The position numbers were made by a program, and so were the translations under genes. 64,000 nucleotides of DNA from Siniperca chuatsi (lineage: Eukaryota; Chordata; Actinopteri; Centrarchiformes; Sinipercidae), in contig NC_058064.1 in NCBI RefSeq assembly GCF_020085105.1, positions 20,437,323 to 20,501,322 of the forward strand, read 5' to 3'. This document shows positions 34,095 to 46,200 of this stretch, piece by piece; positions within the stretch are counted from its first letter, which is position 1, and each line of letters starts with the position of its first letter. The notes beneath the pieces are model-generated. The model did not search any database and was not told the DNA's origin. It saw only the letters and a list, made by a program, of their open reading frames with translations.

Positions 34095-35800
34095 GAGATT
34101 ACTATGCAGATTATATGCATCTTTAATTTAGTGAGTTTTCCCATGAACTATTTCTTTCTTTGTTTTTTGAAAAGCTGAATGGGACTATTGAATCTACAGG
34201 TGGAGGCTCGGGGTGCAGGTAGTGACTGGGAAAGGAGATGGTTCCTGTTGGGTGGAGGCAGAGGTTGGATCTGTAGCTGGCTAGGACAGGCTAGTGGAGG
34301 ATGACAGGTTGCAGGTGGAGCATGTGTCTGCAGCTGTCTGCAGGTGTTTGTGTCCTGGCAGGTGATTTTGGTTGTGGTTGAGGCTGATCTTCGATCTTAT
34401 TTTACTATTATAATGTCCTTCATTGTTTGTAATTATCTGATTGAAGGGGTCATGATTCTTGACACAAACATACCTCAGCATGTCATCTACCACTTCATGA
34501 TAGATTTGCAGACACTCATCCACTGAGCAGTGGTGTATTTTCAAAGGGCTGTCACGGTGCAGTGGAGCTATTGGGGGCTGGGGCCCACATTTGAGACAAC
34601 TAGCAGATCAGCAGGTGGGATGGCAGACTGAGGACTTGCAACCAAATTCAACATTCGGTTTCACAGTATAGTCCGCTATGTGTTTGCCATTTTCTAAAGC
34701 TGACTAATTCTCTAGTTCTTGAGGATTACATTGTGAACAGTTTGGGACATAAACCTTTTTTTATCCAAAATAGGAAAATCCAAAAGTATAATCTGGTCAT
34801 CCCAGCAGCATGGACACTTGCTGTAGGCTCCAGGTTCCCTTGCACCCTCTGCCCAGCAGAGATTCTCCTTCCTCTCCAGTTGTCATGATCTTGCAGAAGG
34901 GTGGGCACATCTTACTGCAACAAGACACACACATGTTAGAATGATGCTTTACAAGTACAGGAAATGCAACATCTGGCACTGAATACAGTGAATTCCATTT
35001 CATAACCTACTGCTAAAAATTGTACTTTTCCCTAGAAAATTACATTACTTTTCACAAGCATAACAGGCCTGTTAGTCCTTTCAACCCCTTGAGTTCTGTT
35101 GTTCCCTAAAATTTCCCCATAAACGGGGTCAGATAATTTACCAGAGCATTCCAGGGCAACAATGACATGCTGGACCCCTGTTAACCCCTGTTCCTCACAC
35201 TCTCTGTGCAGTGTGTACAGTTTTTCTGTGCTGGAACATTACCTGGCCTTAGATTTGCTGTGTGGTAACCTGATTAAACACATTAATTTAGGAATATGCA
35301 AATAGTGAAGGTCTTAAAACCTCTTCAAGGGTCCTCGAGGTCAGGTAGTAAAGAAGGACCTATCCTAAGGCCCTTATCATGTCAGTTGGTGTTATGTTTA
35401 AAAAAGAAATCTATTAAATTACCACAAAGCACTATGTTGCCATATACTGTACTACACATATCTGCTGGGAAATATTTACTAAGTTCAACTGCTTCAGAGT
35501 TGTACTTATGGCTACACTTCAATTAACAATATCACTATGTATCCCAACTGGGAGCAGGGTGACATACATTTGTGATACAAATGATTTTAGTAGATATATA
35601 AAAACATGACATTGTTAGTAAGGCAGTGATTTTAATTCCTTTATGTGCATTTTTTGTTTTTTTATGAGTGGATAAATGGATCAGGTACAGTACAGTTCTG
35701 ACAGTGTGCATGATTACAGTAAAAATGATTGTCTCCTACATTGTTTATAACACGTGCATTCGACATGCAGGGGTGCAATTTATTAATCTGGATTTCCACT
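34095..35800. other. Unassigned stretch, possibly more repeat
   Basis: An 87-codon minus-strand frame (34544-34281) contains HHCSVDECLQIYHEVVDDML and HDPFNQIITNNEGHYNSKI. It looks protein-like in composition but I cannot name it. Minus-strand frames at 34726-35003 carry KMCPPFCKIMTTGEEGESLL. No host gene recognised. Confidence 0.35.
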
Positions 35801-35806
35801 TCAATA

Positions 35807-36199
35807 TACACTCAGTGGCCCCTTTATCACGTGCATCTGTACAATCTGATGTAGTCCAATGCTACAGTGCTGCCATAACATCTATCTTTACAATGCTCAT
35901 GTTTAGTTTTGGGTGACATTGTAGGTCATAGTCATAGTTATAGGTTGAGAGGTGTTTAAATTTTTTTTGTCATCACCATTTACATACATGAGGGGGGCAG
36001 AATATAAGAACCACCTCTGAATATAATGCAGTCCGGTACAACGCCATCACTAACTATGACCTAATTGAATTAACACCTATGACAGTATCAACAAAGACTA
36101 ACATTATAGCCATCATAAACATTGACTTTATGGCAGAAGAGGTGTTTTGGATTGCATCAAACTGTACAGGTGTTGCTAATAAATTGGACACTGAGTGTA
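35807..36199. mobile_element. MITE with TACACTCAGTGGCC ends
   Basis: It starts TACACTCAGTGGCCCCTTTA and ends AATAAATTGGACACTGAGTG TA, an inverted repeat of about 20 bp. I recognise these termini from a widespread non-autonomous DNA transposon of fish and amphibians. Length 393 bp, no transposase. Confidence 0.85.
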
Positions 36200-37075
36200 T
36201 TTTCTGTATCATGTGACCCCTGCGGAGGGGAGTGTTCATGGCAGAACCTATTGGCAAAACATCAGTGAACTCTTAGGGTTCTGAAAGTCTTGATGGTAAA
36301 ATACATAGAAAACGCCATAGACTTTCAAAGTGTGCAAATCTCACATTTACCATAATGGAAGTTTGTTGTGTCTCTTTCGTCAGTCTCTGTGAGTCTTTAG
36401 TTCTTGTCAGGTTGAAAGAAGTCCTCAGTAGAAGTGTTAATTTGGAAGAAATCGACGAGTGAAACTTGTGAAAAACGTTTCTTGACCGTTTTGAGATGTT
36501 TTGTTTTGGTTTGGGTTGCACCTGGAGACAAAACATAGCAACCATGGAATCCTTGACATACATTTTGAACATGTGTTTTTACAGTCACTTCTCACCTCGT
36601 TTCAACCTTAGTTTCATCCAGTCAGCCTGCAAGTCCATATCTACTTCTGACTGCCTCCTTAGTCACACTTGTTATAAAATTTGCTTTTAGTTTTTATATT
36701 ATGGGGGTGTCTATATATATTAATGGTGTTCCGTTTTAATGTGTCTGCAATAATTACATGGAATATAAACTTGAATATCTTTTTATTTTAATGATCATCT
36801 CAAAAAATAATGTGCTATAATCATAGTTTGCCTAATTGGTCATTTCTTTAATCAAAGCAGGCAGAACTCTCTTCCATAAAAGCATGTGCATCATGCTGCG
36901 CAAGCTGTTGGTTTTAGAGTACTGACATATTTTCTATTCCGATTCAAGCGCCACTCTAGACAGATAACATGGTATAGACAGAGTGGGGGTGCAAAGCATT
37001 TCACAACATCTGAATTAAAACAGGAAAGGGAAGTCACGTAAATGTCTGTTTCAGGTTTGTATGAGTCCTATAGCA
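36200..37075. other. Unassigned intergenic sequence
   Basis: AT-rich with opposing short open frames (36273-36588 on the minus strand, 36496-36690 on the plus strand). No recognised domain or repeat. Confidence 0.4.
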
Positions 37076-37079
37076 TATC

Positions 37080-37385
37080 ACCAGACTACAGAGCAGCTGC
37101 TTCCCTCAGGCTGTGAGACTCCTCAACTCCACCTCATCCTCCGTACTCCACCATCAATAAATAACATGGAACGATCTGTTATGCTGATGTTATGCACATT
37201 ACCGTACCACTACCTTGTATAATATATGTATATAAGTAACTACATTTATTGTTTTTATTGGTATTCTATTCTAGTTTAAAATATTTGTATATATGTTCTG
37301 TGTGTGTAGCGTGAAGGGGGCTACAACTTTATTTCACTCTGCAGCTCTGTGTTGTATAATGACAAAATAAGTGTACCTTGTACTC
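37080..37385 (+). repeat. Jockey-like LINE 3' end
   Basis: Encodes the last residues of the RT product (YRAAASLRL, then a frameshift-like end), followed by a 3' UTR. Its AGCGTGAAGGGGGCTACAAC and CTGTGTTGTATAATGACAAA resemble the end of the LINE at 23965-25310. Heavily 5'-truncated. Confidence 0.6.
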
Positions 37386-37477
37386 AATGAATTCACATAG
37401 GAGTGAGCTATTCACCTACAGTATATTCCTCTGTTCTATACAAAATAAGTTGTATGGGTGGATTACCCACTGGGCAA

Positions 37478-38690
37478 AGTAGTGGTGGAATGTAAGTAGC
37501 CTACATTTACTCAAGTACAGTTTCGTGGTATAAGTATTGTTATGGTTTGTCAAGCCGGGGAACCAAGAAAGCAGGGAGTAGGACCCAAATGCAGACCCAC
37601 AGGCAGAGCTGGTGCAGTTTTAATAATTTAATTATGAACAAAAGGCTTACATGGATATCAGGCAAGCAGTGGTCAAAACCAGGGAAGCAGTTCAATAAAG
37701 GCAAACAAGTCTAAAGGAGCAAACAAGAATCAGAGTCCAAAAATCCAGGCGAGGTCCCAAAAAACCCCACAGGAAACAAAGGCCAGGACACTTGACACTG
37801 AGACAAAGATGAACTGACAAAAACAAACAAACAAGCGAAGCACAGAGACTATATACACTCAGGTGAGGGGAGCTAATGAGACACAGGTGCAACTAATTAG
37901 GGCGGGGCAAACAATCAAAACTGGAGGGAAAAAGCAAAGACAGGAAGTAAAACTACAAGACACATGAGGGGAGGAGAATATTTGAAACAGGAAATACTAT
38001 ACATAAACCCTCAAACCATGACAATTTTCATTGTCTGCTACTTTATTCTTTACTAATACTTTACACTACATTTCAGAGAGAAATGTTGTACTTTTTACTC
38101 CAATACATTTTTTGACACTTTACACATTTTTCATACAAAACATATGCAGCTTTTAAAACAAGATTCACTGTTCAGTGACAAAAAATCTCCCTCTTATCAA
38201 GTCATTTTAATCTGGAATTTAAGTTTAATTTTCTTAGAAGATCTAGTAGGAATATTTCAACTAATTTAAAAAACATTTTAATATCAAATATTTCATCATT
38301 CTAGTGCCGCGATCTGCCTTATTTAGTCTAGTTTCAAGACACAGACACAGAACATTTTTAAACAGGTTGAAATATTCAGACTGCACTGCAAATGTCTTGT
38401 TTGGAGGCTTTGCAGATTAAACTGCCCATCACTTACTAAAGTATTTAAAACCTGCTCACATGTTAATGCATCAGTGATAATAATTCTATAGTAAATATAA
38501 CACCATGAAAGGGGCCATTCTACATAATGAGTACTTTTACTTTTAATACTTTAAGTAGGCGTACATTTAGCTATTCATACTTATAGACTTTTACTTAAGT
38601 AATACTTTAAAGACTTAAGGACTTTTACTTGTAACAGAGTATTTTAACATTGTTGTAGTGTTACTTTTACTTAAGTAAACGATAACTGCT
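37478..38690. mobile_element. MITE of the TTTACTCAAGTAC type, split by another element
   Basis: The left piece begins AGTGGTGGAATGTAAG with CATTTACTCAAGTACAG. The right piece ends TAGTGTTACTTTTACTTAAG. The sequence between, ATTGTACTTTTTACTCCA-like at 38086, belongs to a very abundant fish repeat. Family M3 copy 2 (37538-38023) is inserted close to its left end. Confidence 0.65.
37538..38023. mobile_element. Non-autonomous DNA transposon, family M3 copy 2
   Basis: Ends TGTTATGGTTTG and CAAACCATGACA are inverted. The internal blocks GGCAGAGCTGGTGCAGTT (37602) and CTCAGGTGAGGGGAG (37859) match copy 1 at 33592-34088. It is nested in the surrounding MITE and so is younger. Confidence 0.75.
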
Positions 38691-39440
38691 CCAGGGCCTC
38701 AGTCCCCCAGGGACCGAAAAGCCCCAGGTTCACTATGTGTCAGTTTCAATGAATTGCAGAATTGTCAGAAATGTTGCACCACTAACCACTATATTATTAT
38801 CTACTCTTGTGGCTTTAGTTGTTTTACAGTTGCAGTGAAGGAAGGTCACTCTCCCTTTAACGATTCTGGCCCATGTTTGGTGAAGTGCTGCTCCTTCAGC
38901 CTGGTGTAGCAGTCCTCCACCACCTGAGGGCACAGCAGGACAAAACATGTCAGGAGGAGAATCAGAACTGGAAAGTTCTGTGTGCATTTATACCAACATC
39001 CATGACGAACACACACACACATGTGGATGTTTCCCATTTCACCAGTGGACTCTAACAAGCACATACGGGCCCTCATGTTTAGGGAGACAAGGAGCGAGGT
39101 TAGATGTAAGAGACAGGTGCAGCATACATTTAAATGTTATATTTCCTTTAAGTTGTCGTGACAAACGCATAATTTACATACAATGCATAAACAAAATGGT
39201 AATGTAATATTGTTGTTGTACTAATGTAAATTCACTATTGATTATATGATCTTATTGAATCACTATATGACGGACGTCATACAATAAGATTATTTTGAAA
39301 ATCTCCAAAACTTTCATTATTGCGCACCGCTCACAAACATCAGATCGCTGTGGGAATGTGACGTGATGACGCTGTTTTAGCCGGGATCGTGTGTGTGCAC
39401 CGTGACAGGTGCCGGGACCGGATGTGGTCGGGTGCGTGTG
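38691..39440. other. Spacer upstream of caprin2
   Basis: Two overlapping minus-strand frames (38733-38987 and 38846-39076) share LLHQAEGAALHQTWARIVKG / VVEDCYTRLKEQHFTKHGPE in different frames. The second looks like a plausible short exon (AG before VVEDCY at about 38925), but I cannot tie it to a gene. Otherwise nothing seen. Confidence 0.35.
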
Positions 39441-39459
39441 TGTGTGGCCGCCGGCCCGG

Positions 39460-39505
39460 CAGGGTATATAAAGCTATGAGCTGGCGTCGGCCCGGCCTCT
39501 GCGTC
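39460..39505 (+). promoter_or_regulatory. caprin2: caprin2 TATA-box promoter
   Basis: A TATATAAA box at 39465-39472 lies in a CpG- and TG-rich stretch (GGCCGCCGGCCCGGCAGGG just upstream). A start site is expected near 39495-39505. The sequence then runs to the donor GAG|GTGGGT at 39611, giving a non-coding first exon of about 110 bases. The position fits caprin2, whose next exon starts at 40252. Confidence 0.65.
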
Positions 39506-39611
39506 TGCGAGCGGAACATCGCGGTTGGAAAGGGGTCGCTCAGGTTCGGGGCTTCCGGATGTCCTGCGGCTGTCCTGAGAGGATTTAACGTGCACGAGTC
39601 AAAGACACGAG
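39500..39611 (+). other. caprin2: caprin2 non-coding exon 1 (inferred)
   Basis: The right end is set by the donor GTGGGT at 39612. The left end is set only by distance from the TATA box. There is no in-frame link to the ATG at 40265, so it would be 5' UTR. The frame at 39389-39649 crosses the donor and is not coding. Confidence 0.5.
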
Positions 39612-40251
39612 GTGGGTCAGCTGTTTGTCAGCGTGGCGTTAGGGTTTAATACAGTGCTCACGTGTGTGGCGATTAAACTTGAAATCACCAAATTATGGAG
39701 CGAAAGTTTCGCCCCTGCTCCCGTACGAGTGTCTTGTTCTTGAAAAGGGTCTTTGTGGCAAAGTTCGGGTGGCTTTTAATAAACTGCATGACCTCGACAC
39801 TTGATTGCAGCATGGTTAATCCCGTGCCAAAGCTTTAATTGCTCATTATATCTGCTTAATTGCCTAACCTTCCGTTCTGTTTAGAGTCCCCACCCAACCG
39901 TCAGGCCAAGTATGACTGTGGGAAAGGACGCATCACATGCACGCAGGGATAATAAGGGAAGAGTGTCCAAAATGCTCCTATTCTTGCATGGTGTCTGTGT
40001 TGTGCGTGTTTTGAGCTGATGCTTTGCTTTCATGATTCATCCAGAGGGAGCACGCTGTTCAGTGGCCGCTATAAATGCAGTGTCACGGGGTTGGCGGTTG
40101 TCCAAACTGGGCTGAGTCCATCTCCATCTGTATTGAAGCACTCGGCTTGGTACCAGCAGCAGCTCTCTCTGTTGCAGCTGCATGGCACAGAAACGGCAGG
40201 GCTCACCCTCCTGCATGTGTTGACAGCTAAAATGTGTCCCTCTTGTTGCAG
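39612..40251 (+). other. caprin2 intron 1
   Basis: No repeat or exon recognised. The + frame 40019-40513 is the coding exon extended back into the intron, and its intronic part is not conserved-looking. The 306-codon minus-strand frame (40037-40957) is antisense shadow of the exons. Confidence 0.55.
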
Positions 40252-40264
40252 TGTGGAGCTCAAC

Positions 40265-43200
40265 ATGGTGCAGCTGTCTCCTTCCCCTACCCTGGACATC
40301 AGCCCTCCACCTGAACGCTCCGAGGAGGGGGAGGAAAGACAGGAGGACCCGGTGACGGCTGGTAGCCCCAGAGGGGGCTCGCCTGGTTGTCTGAGCACCC
40401 TGCAGCTCGAGGCCTCTACCGCCTACCACGGCTACGAAACCTACATAGAAGATGGTCTCATCTGCCTCAAACACAAAGTCCGCAACTTGGAGAAAAAGAA
40501 GGTAGGACGGTGAATCAGTGGTGTAAAAGCTGGGCAGGTGGAGACAGGCACCTGGGTTTTGTGACGTGTCTTGTGTGCCCACAGCTGAAACTCGAAGACT
40601 ACAAGAAGAGGCTGAACCGGGGCGAGGCACTAAACAAGGATCAGATGGTAAGACCCGGCTACGTAATGGCAAACTAAAGATGACGTCATGAATGTAAATG
40701 GCGTGCGGTTGGGATTGGTGCTCAGGTTTTTGGCCCATTTGTCTTGCTTTTCCAGGCGGCTGTGGAAAAGTATGAGGAGGTGTTGCATAACCTGGCATTC
40801 GCACGGGAGCTGCACAAAACCCTGGATGGCTTGACTCAGAATGTAAGTCTTTAGCAGTGTGACTGCTACTCACTCCAGTGTCTTTTTGAGAGAGAGCCTG
40901 GCTGGGCTGTAATGTCGTAGTTGTGAGCTCCTGCTGTGTTGGAAAGGAACTGTACACCCTATTAAAGGCTAAATTATGATTTGAAATTCCTGCCTCTTCT
41001 CACAATGCACCAAAGTGTTCTGGACACTGTTCAAGGTTCCACTAGGTGACATTTCGTGGCCGACAAAGACCTGATTAGTTGAACATCTGTAATCTCTTAG
41101 CTTTTTTGGACTGCAGTGTGCTGAGTATCTTGTGGCTCTATGTTGAGCCAGTACTTGGAACAGTCATTATTTAGGCAGAAATGCGGGACACTGTCGAGCT
41201 CCAGCTTCTTAGTTGTGAGGAGTTGGTGCGTTTCCTCCGCTTATATGATGGTAAACTAAACTGTATATTACGCTTTTGGACTGTTGGTCGGACAAAACAA
41301 ATCCTACCAAAGCATCACCTGAGGCTGTAGGAATTAGAGAGGCAATTTTTTTCCCCCCTGACAATTTAGACTAAACGATTAATGAGAAAGTAATAATCAG
41401 ATTAATCAATAAGTTAGCTGCAGCCCTACATGGACTGATGTAAAACATGGATGTAGTGTGACCTCAACCATGTGTGTCAGAAGGCACTGCTGTCTTGTCA
41501 CTTGTTGAAAGTAAAGAATTCAACAACAAGCAAACATACCACTCGTCAAGGACTACACTATATGCCATTAAAGGATAGGTTTAGTTACGTGGTCATGCCT
41601 CCTGTCCATATTGGCCATGAAGTGATCCCATTAACAGATGGGGGTCATAACAGTCATCAGACCAAAACAAATGACTCCCCCAGACTCCATTGAGGGATAA
41701 ACAGTAATTTTACATCGCAGATCATTGTAAAACACGCTTCATTCAAACTGGACAAACAAAATTAAACTCACAAAAACCGCCTGTTAGTCTTTCCACTGTT
41801 AAATCCTTAATTCAGTTAGATGAGAAAAGAACCAGCTGTTATATCGCTCTCCTCAAACAGTTTCACAGGGAGGGACTCACATGCACACGCGACTGTATAA
41901 ACAAAGCAACACAGGCAGAGGGAGTGTGACGCCATCCTCTGCTCAGGACGCCATTACTCCACTAAATCTTTACATAGCAAATAGCTGTTTGCTGCTAGTA
42001 ATGTTCAGAATCTCATATACAGAACCTTTTTAAACAAGACAACGTGCTAATTTGTGAGCTTTAGAGGTGTTGGTAGGTGTCTTTTTGAACTTTGGAGTGA
42101 GCCAGGCTAGCGGTTTCCCCCTGCTTCCAGTCTTTATGCTAAGCTAATCGACACTAGCTCCATAGGTGATGCACAGACGTAGTATCCATTTTCTCATCTA
42201 ATTCTGGGCAAGAAAGGAAATAATCGTGTTGAACTATTTCTTTGAAAAAGAGCACATGAATGTTTATCAATTTAATAAAAAATCTAAATTTATAAATTTG
42301 TTGCACTGTATACTGATAAAACTACTGTCATCGCCAAAGATTTTTTTACCTTTTTTAAACAACCACTGGTTTTAATTTCAGCACTATATAAAAAGTCTTT
42401 AGAAGTTTTGTGCTCCAGCATCCAATGGTTGATGACAGGCTTTCAGAACATCGCATGAACAAGCTGTAGTTTGAAACTCAAAGGTCTATTACATACCTGC
42501 CAACATTTGGTTCCAAAATAAATTGGGGGGGACACTCTCCTGCCCTGACATTTTAACAGCTAACATTAAGTGGCCCGTGTGCCTGCGCCGCCAGCAGCAG
42601 CGCACACGCCCCTCGCCACGTTGGCTGGCATGTTTTCCAACTGCTGCTTGACTCCTCCTGCCACTGCAGTTGCTGAGCGCCCAGAAGAAGGCAGTGAAGA
42701 AGGAGCAGGTGGCCAAGGCGGAGGCAGAGAGGAGGCGTCTGAGCACTGTGCTCCAGGTCCAGCACCTCCTCCACAGGCTGCAGCAGGAGCACATCAGGAG
42801 AGACCTGCTGGCTGGACACAACCAGGCGCCCCACATCCCCGCCCAGCAGCTGCATAGCCTGAGTCAGCTCGCCGCCCTGCTGGGAGTCAAGAGGGATAAC
42901 AAGCTGAGGTGAGTGTCATCGTAGCTCTCTGTCTTGTAGGTTGGACTCGTCACACAGTGACATGATATCTTAAGAGTTCATGAGGTCCTTAAACAACACG
43001 GTGACTCAGCAGGTGCAGAGATTTCTGGCCACCCTCTGGCTCGTAACGTTCTTGGCCACAGTCTCGCTAACACTGGCGCGTCAGTGCATTCTCGACGTGC
43101 TCTCATCCAGCACACAACACCCACACATGCTGCACATTCCTTTTGTTTGAATGACTGAGGATGTTGCTACAAACAACCAAAACCACAATGGTCCAATAGC

Positions 43201-46200
43201 AAAGGCTAAAGCCTCCAGCTCTGGCCAAAAGTAAAGAACAAAACAGCAATTGTACTGCACTAATATCTCTGCATACATTAGCTATGTTTGGACACCAAAC
43301 TATCAACTGACAAGAATAGAGGGTGGAGCTGCCCCCCCCATCAACTTGAATTGCTACTTTTAAAGCAAACTGTAGTTTATGCAGTCTTTGACGTCTTTGT
43401 AGAAAAGAATCTCAGTGAAAACTCAGTGTGTCTTCTCTGACTGTGGGGACACTGCTGTGTGCCATCAGATTCCAGACCATCTCTAATGCTGATTGGTTGC
43501 ATTCTCACGGCTGTGGCTTAGTGGTAGAGCGGGTCGTCCACCAATCAACATGTGGCCTGGGGGAAGTTGGGTAAGACCCTGAACCCCAACTTGCTCCCGA
43601 GGGCTGTGGCAACAAGCTAACATCCTACAAATGGCATGGTAAACGGACTGTACTTACAGTGTATAGCGCCTTGAACACGTTTACCACAGAGTAAAAGATG
43701 CGCACTCAAAGTGCTTCACACTACATGTCACATTCACACACAGATGGCAGATGCCAACTGCTAATCAGAAAGACTAATCCTTCACACACCGAAGGGTTCA
43801 GTGTCTAGTATCAAGGACGCTTCGACATGTGGGCTGGGGGGAGCCGGGATCGAACCGCCGACCTTCCGACTGGGGGACGAGCCGCTCTACCTCTAAGCCT
43901 CAGCTGCCCCTACATGAAGCTGAAAGTGTAACAGTATGTAGGACAGCGTGTTTCTGCACATTATGTAAAGACTCTAACAAAGTGTATGCAAAATGTGGGT
44001 GAATGAGCTTAATAAACCTACGTCTAACAAGGTAAATGATGTAAAGAGCCTAATACGATCATGCTGAGTTCCACTTCAGAGCTCCTTGACGACCTCTCCT
44101 ATCTGCACTGTTGTAGTTTAGAGGAGCAGATGGAGCAAGCGGCTCTGGCCTACCTGGACCTGCTGGAGGGCAAAGACAAGCCTGTGGCTGGATCCACATG
44201 TGAGTGATGTCAAAACAAGCACTCTATGGTTTCTAGAGACCGTTTTAGTTGTTGTGCAAAGATTGGTTAATTGACCTATTGTGAAAATGTAAGTTATTCA
44301 TCTCAATGAGCTCTCTAAGGAGGGTCTGGTTATGATCACGGTGGAGCAGAGGCCTGGTCATGATCCAGCTCACTGTAATCAGCCTGCTCTTTATTTATTT
44401 ATTTATATTTTTAAGATTTAGCTTAAAGCAAAGCTACGGTTTATTTCAACTTAGAGTTAATGGCCTGAGCTAAGAATAAAACCGTAAATAAATCAGTTGT
44501 GAAAATACTGTACTCGCCAGAATGCTAAGATTTCCAAATTCTGTAAACATTTGGTCTAACGGCACAAAAGACATTCAGAGCCTGAGCCACAGAAATGAGA
44601 GCCTACTTGTAATGGTGTTTTTCCCTTTAGGCTCATCTGAAGTGGGTTTTCTTTTAAATTGACTCTTAACGTTTCAGTTCAGCTGTTGAAAGAGGAGCTC
44701 ACCAGGCTGTTGAACTGCAAGTACTTCAGTTGTCTTCCACCTCCACCCAGCAAGTCTCCAGAGGTGTTGCTGTCCTCAACCAGCCACAGCAGTAAGACAA
44801 TATGCTGACATTTACTGTGACTGACAACCTGTGGGAGTTGATGAGGGCAGAAATGAGGGTTGATGAATTGCAGATTAATTTTTTTTTTTTTTGTCTTGTC
44901 AGCCACGTCAAAGTCAAAACCAAATGACGTTTCAAAGAAGGAGGTAAGTCCGATATCCTGTTTATTTTTTTAAAAAGCTTTATTTCAGTGCTGGTGTGAC
45001 TGTAAGCATGCTCCAGGATCCACTGATGCTCTATTGGTGATATGGCAGTTTTTCAACAGCCTCTACCTGACTGACATGAAGAGTCCTCCCACTCAGAACT
45101 GGAAGGAGGACTTCCAGGCCTTGAGCGAGCAGGAGCCTCCTGACTGCTGGGATATGGAGCTCTCAGATGGACCCGCTTCACCCCAAGGTGCAGTCCACAA
45201 ACCATGGAGAGGAGCTGCCACTTTCATCCCCAAAGTCCCAGTCACCAAGAAACAATCTGCTGACTGCAAACAGGTGAGGTATCGTCAAACCTGGGCACTG
45301 GACTGGACATTGCAGTTGTGTTGCTGGACAAAAATAGGTAACTTGAACATGTGTAGGGCTGCATGACAAATTGTATATCACATTCATGATTTTGGCTTCC
45401 ACAGTGAATTAAACTTAAAGCCCCTATCTGTAGGGTTAGAAAATGTCTGACTGTGGCTTCTCCTAGTGGTGGTATGCAGGTAGGAGTAAAGACACACAGT
45501 ACATCACACTTGTATATATTTTTTTTTTTTGGGGGGGTTAACACAACTTTAAGAAATGAACTAAGACAACATTTTATTGCATCCTGCTTTTGTAATTTGT
45601 CATTTGCAATTGTAATGCAATGTAGTCTGTACTGAATCAAAATAAATGTTCGTTATTGAGTGAATACAGACTACAAACTATGCATTCATCATAATCAATT
45701 GCATGTATTTAAATCTGCAGGTTTAATTTGCACGAGAGCGACAAAGTATTAGTCCATGTTTGAAACGAGAGGAAATCTCAGTTCATTCTTGACCTCGGGA
45801 ACTGTAGATGATAAAATCTTAACTGGTGTTTTTGGCCATGTAGTTGTAACATCCTCTGCTCTCAATGTTGCTTTTGTTGAATGCTGCTCTGCACTTGGAG
45901 GAATGTTAAATTGCCATTTTACAATTTTTAGTTGCAGCAGTTTCTTTCAAAGTCAGACTTGAGTATTTAGCTACGACAGTTGTTAAGTTGATGCCTTGGT
46001 ATTCTTTAAACGAACAACTTCATACAACAGCTCATGTCTAAAGTCAGGTGTGGAGACCTGTTCCAAATGAGCGCACGAAGGCGGGGCGGTCAGACTCGTG
46101 GCCAAGAACTCTTGTCGTACTCATTTGTTCACATGAACAATGACAGAAGTAGTTGTGTGAAGAATGAAAAGAGCTTGAGAAAGAAGTTCAAACCCTGCTT

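Noticed and set aside
40037..40957. 306-codon open frame on the minus strand across caprin2 exons 2-4
   Set aside because: It is antisense to three well-supported caprin2 exons and spans their introns. It reads like the GC-rich shadow of the coding strand, with no domain.
42489..42857. Minus-strand and alternative plus frames across the caprin2 exon at 42670
   Set aside because: They overlap the exon out of frame. The in-phase frame encodes the expected coiled-coil sequence.
43507..43912. Possible tRNA genes (A and B boxes visible)
   Set aside because: The tRNA-like heads are attached to SINE bodies and tails and do not fold into complete tRNAs with proper acceptor ends.
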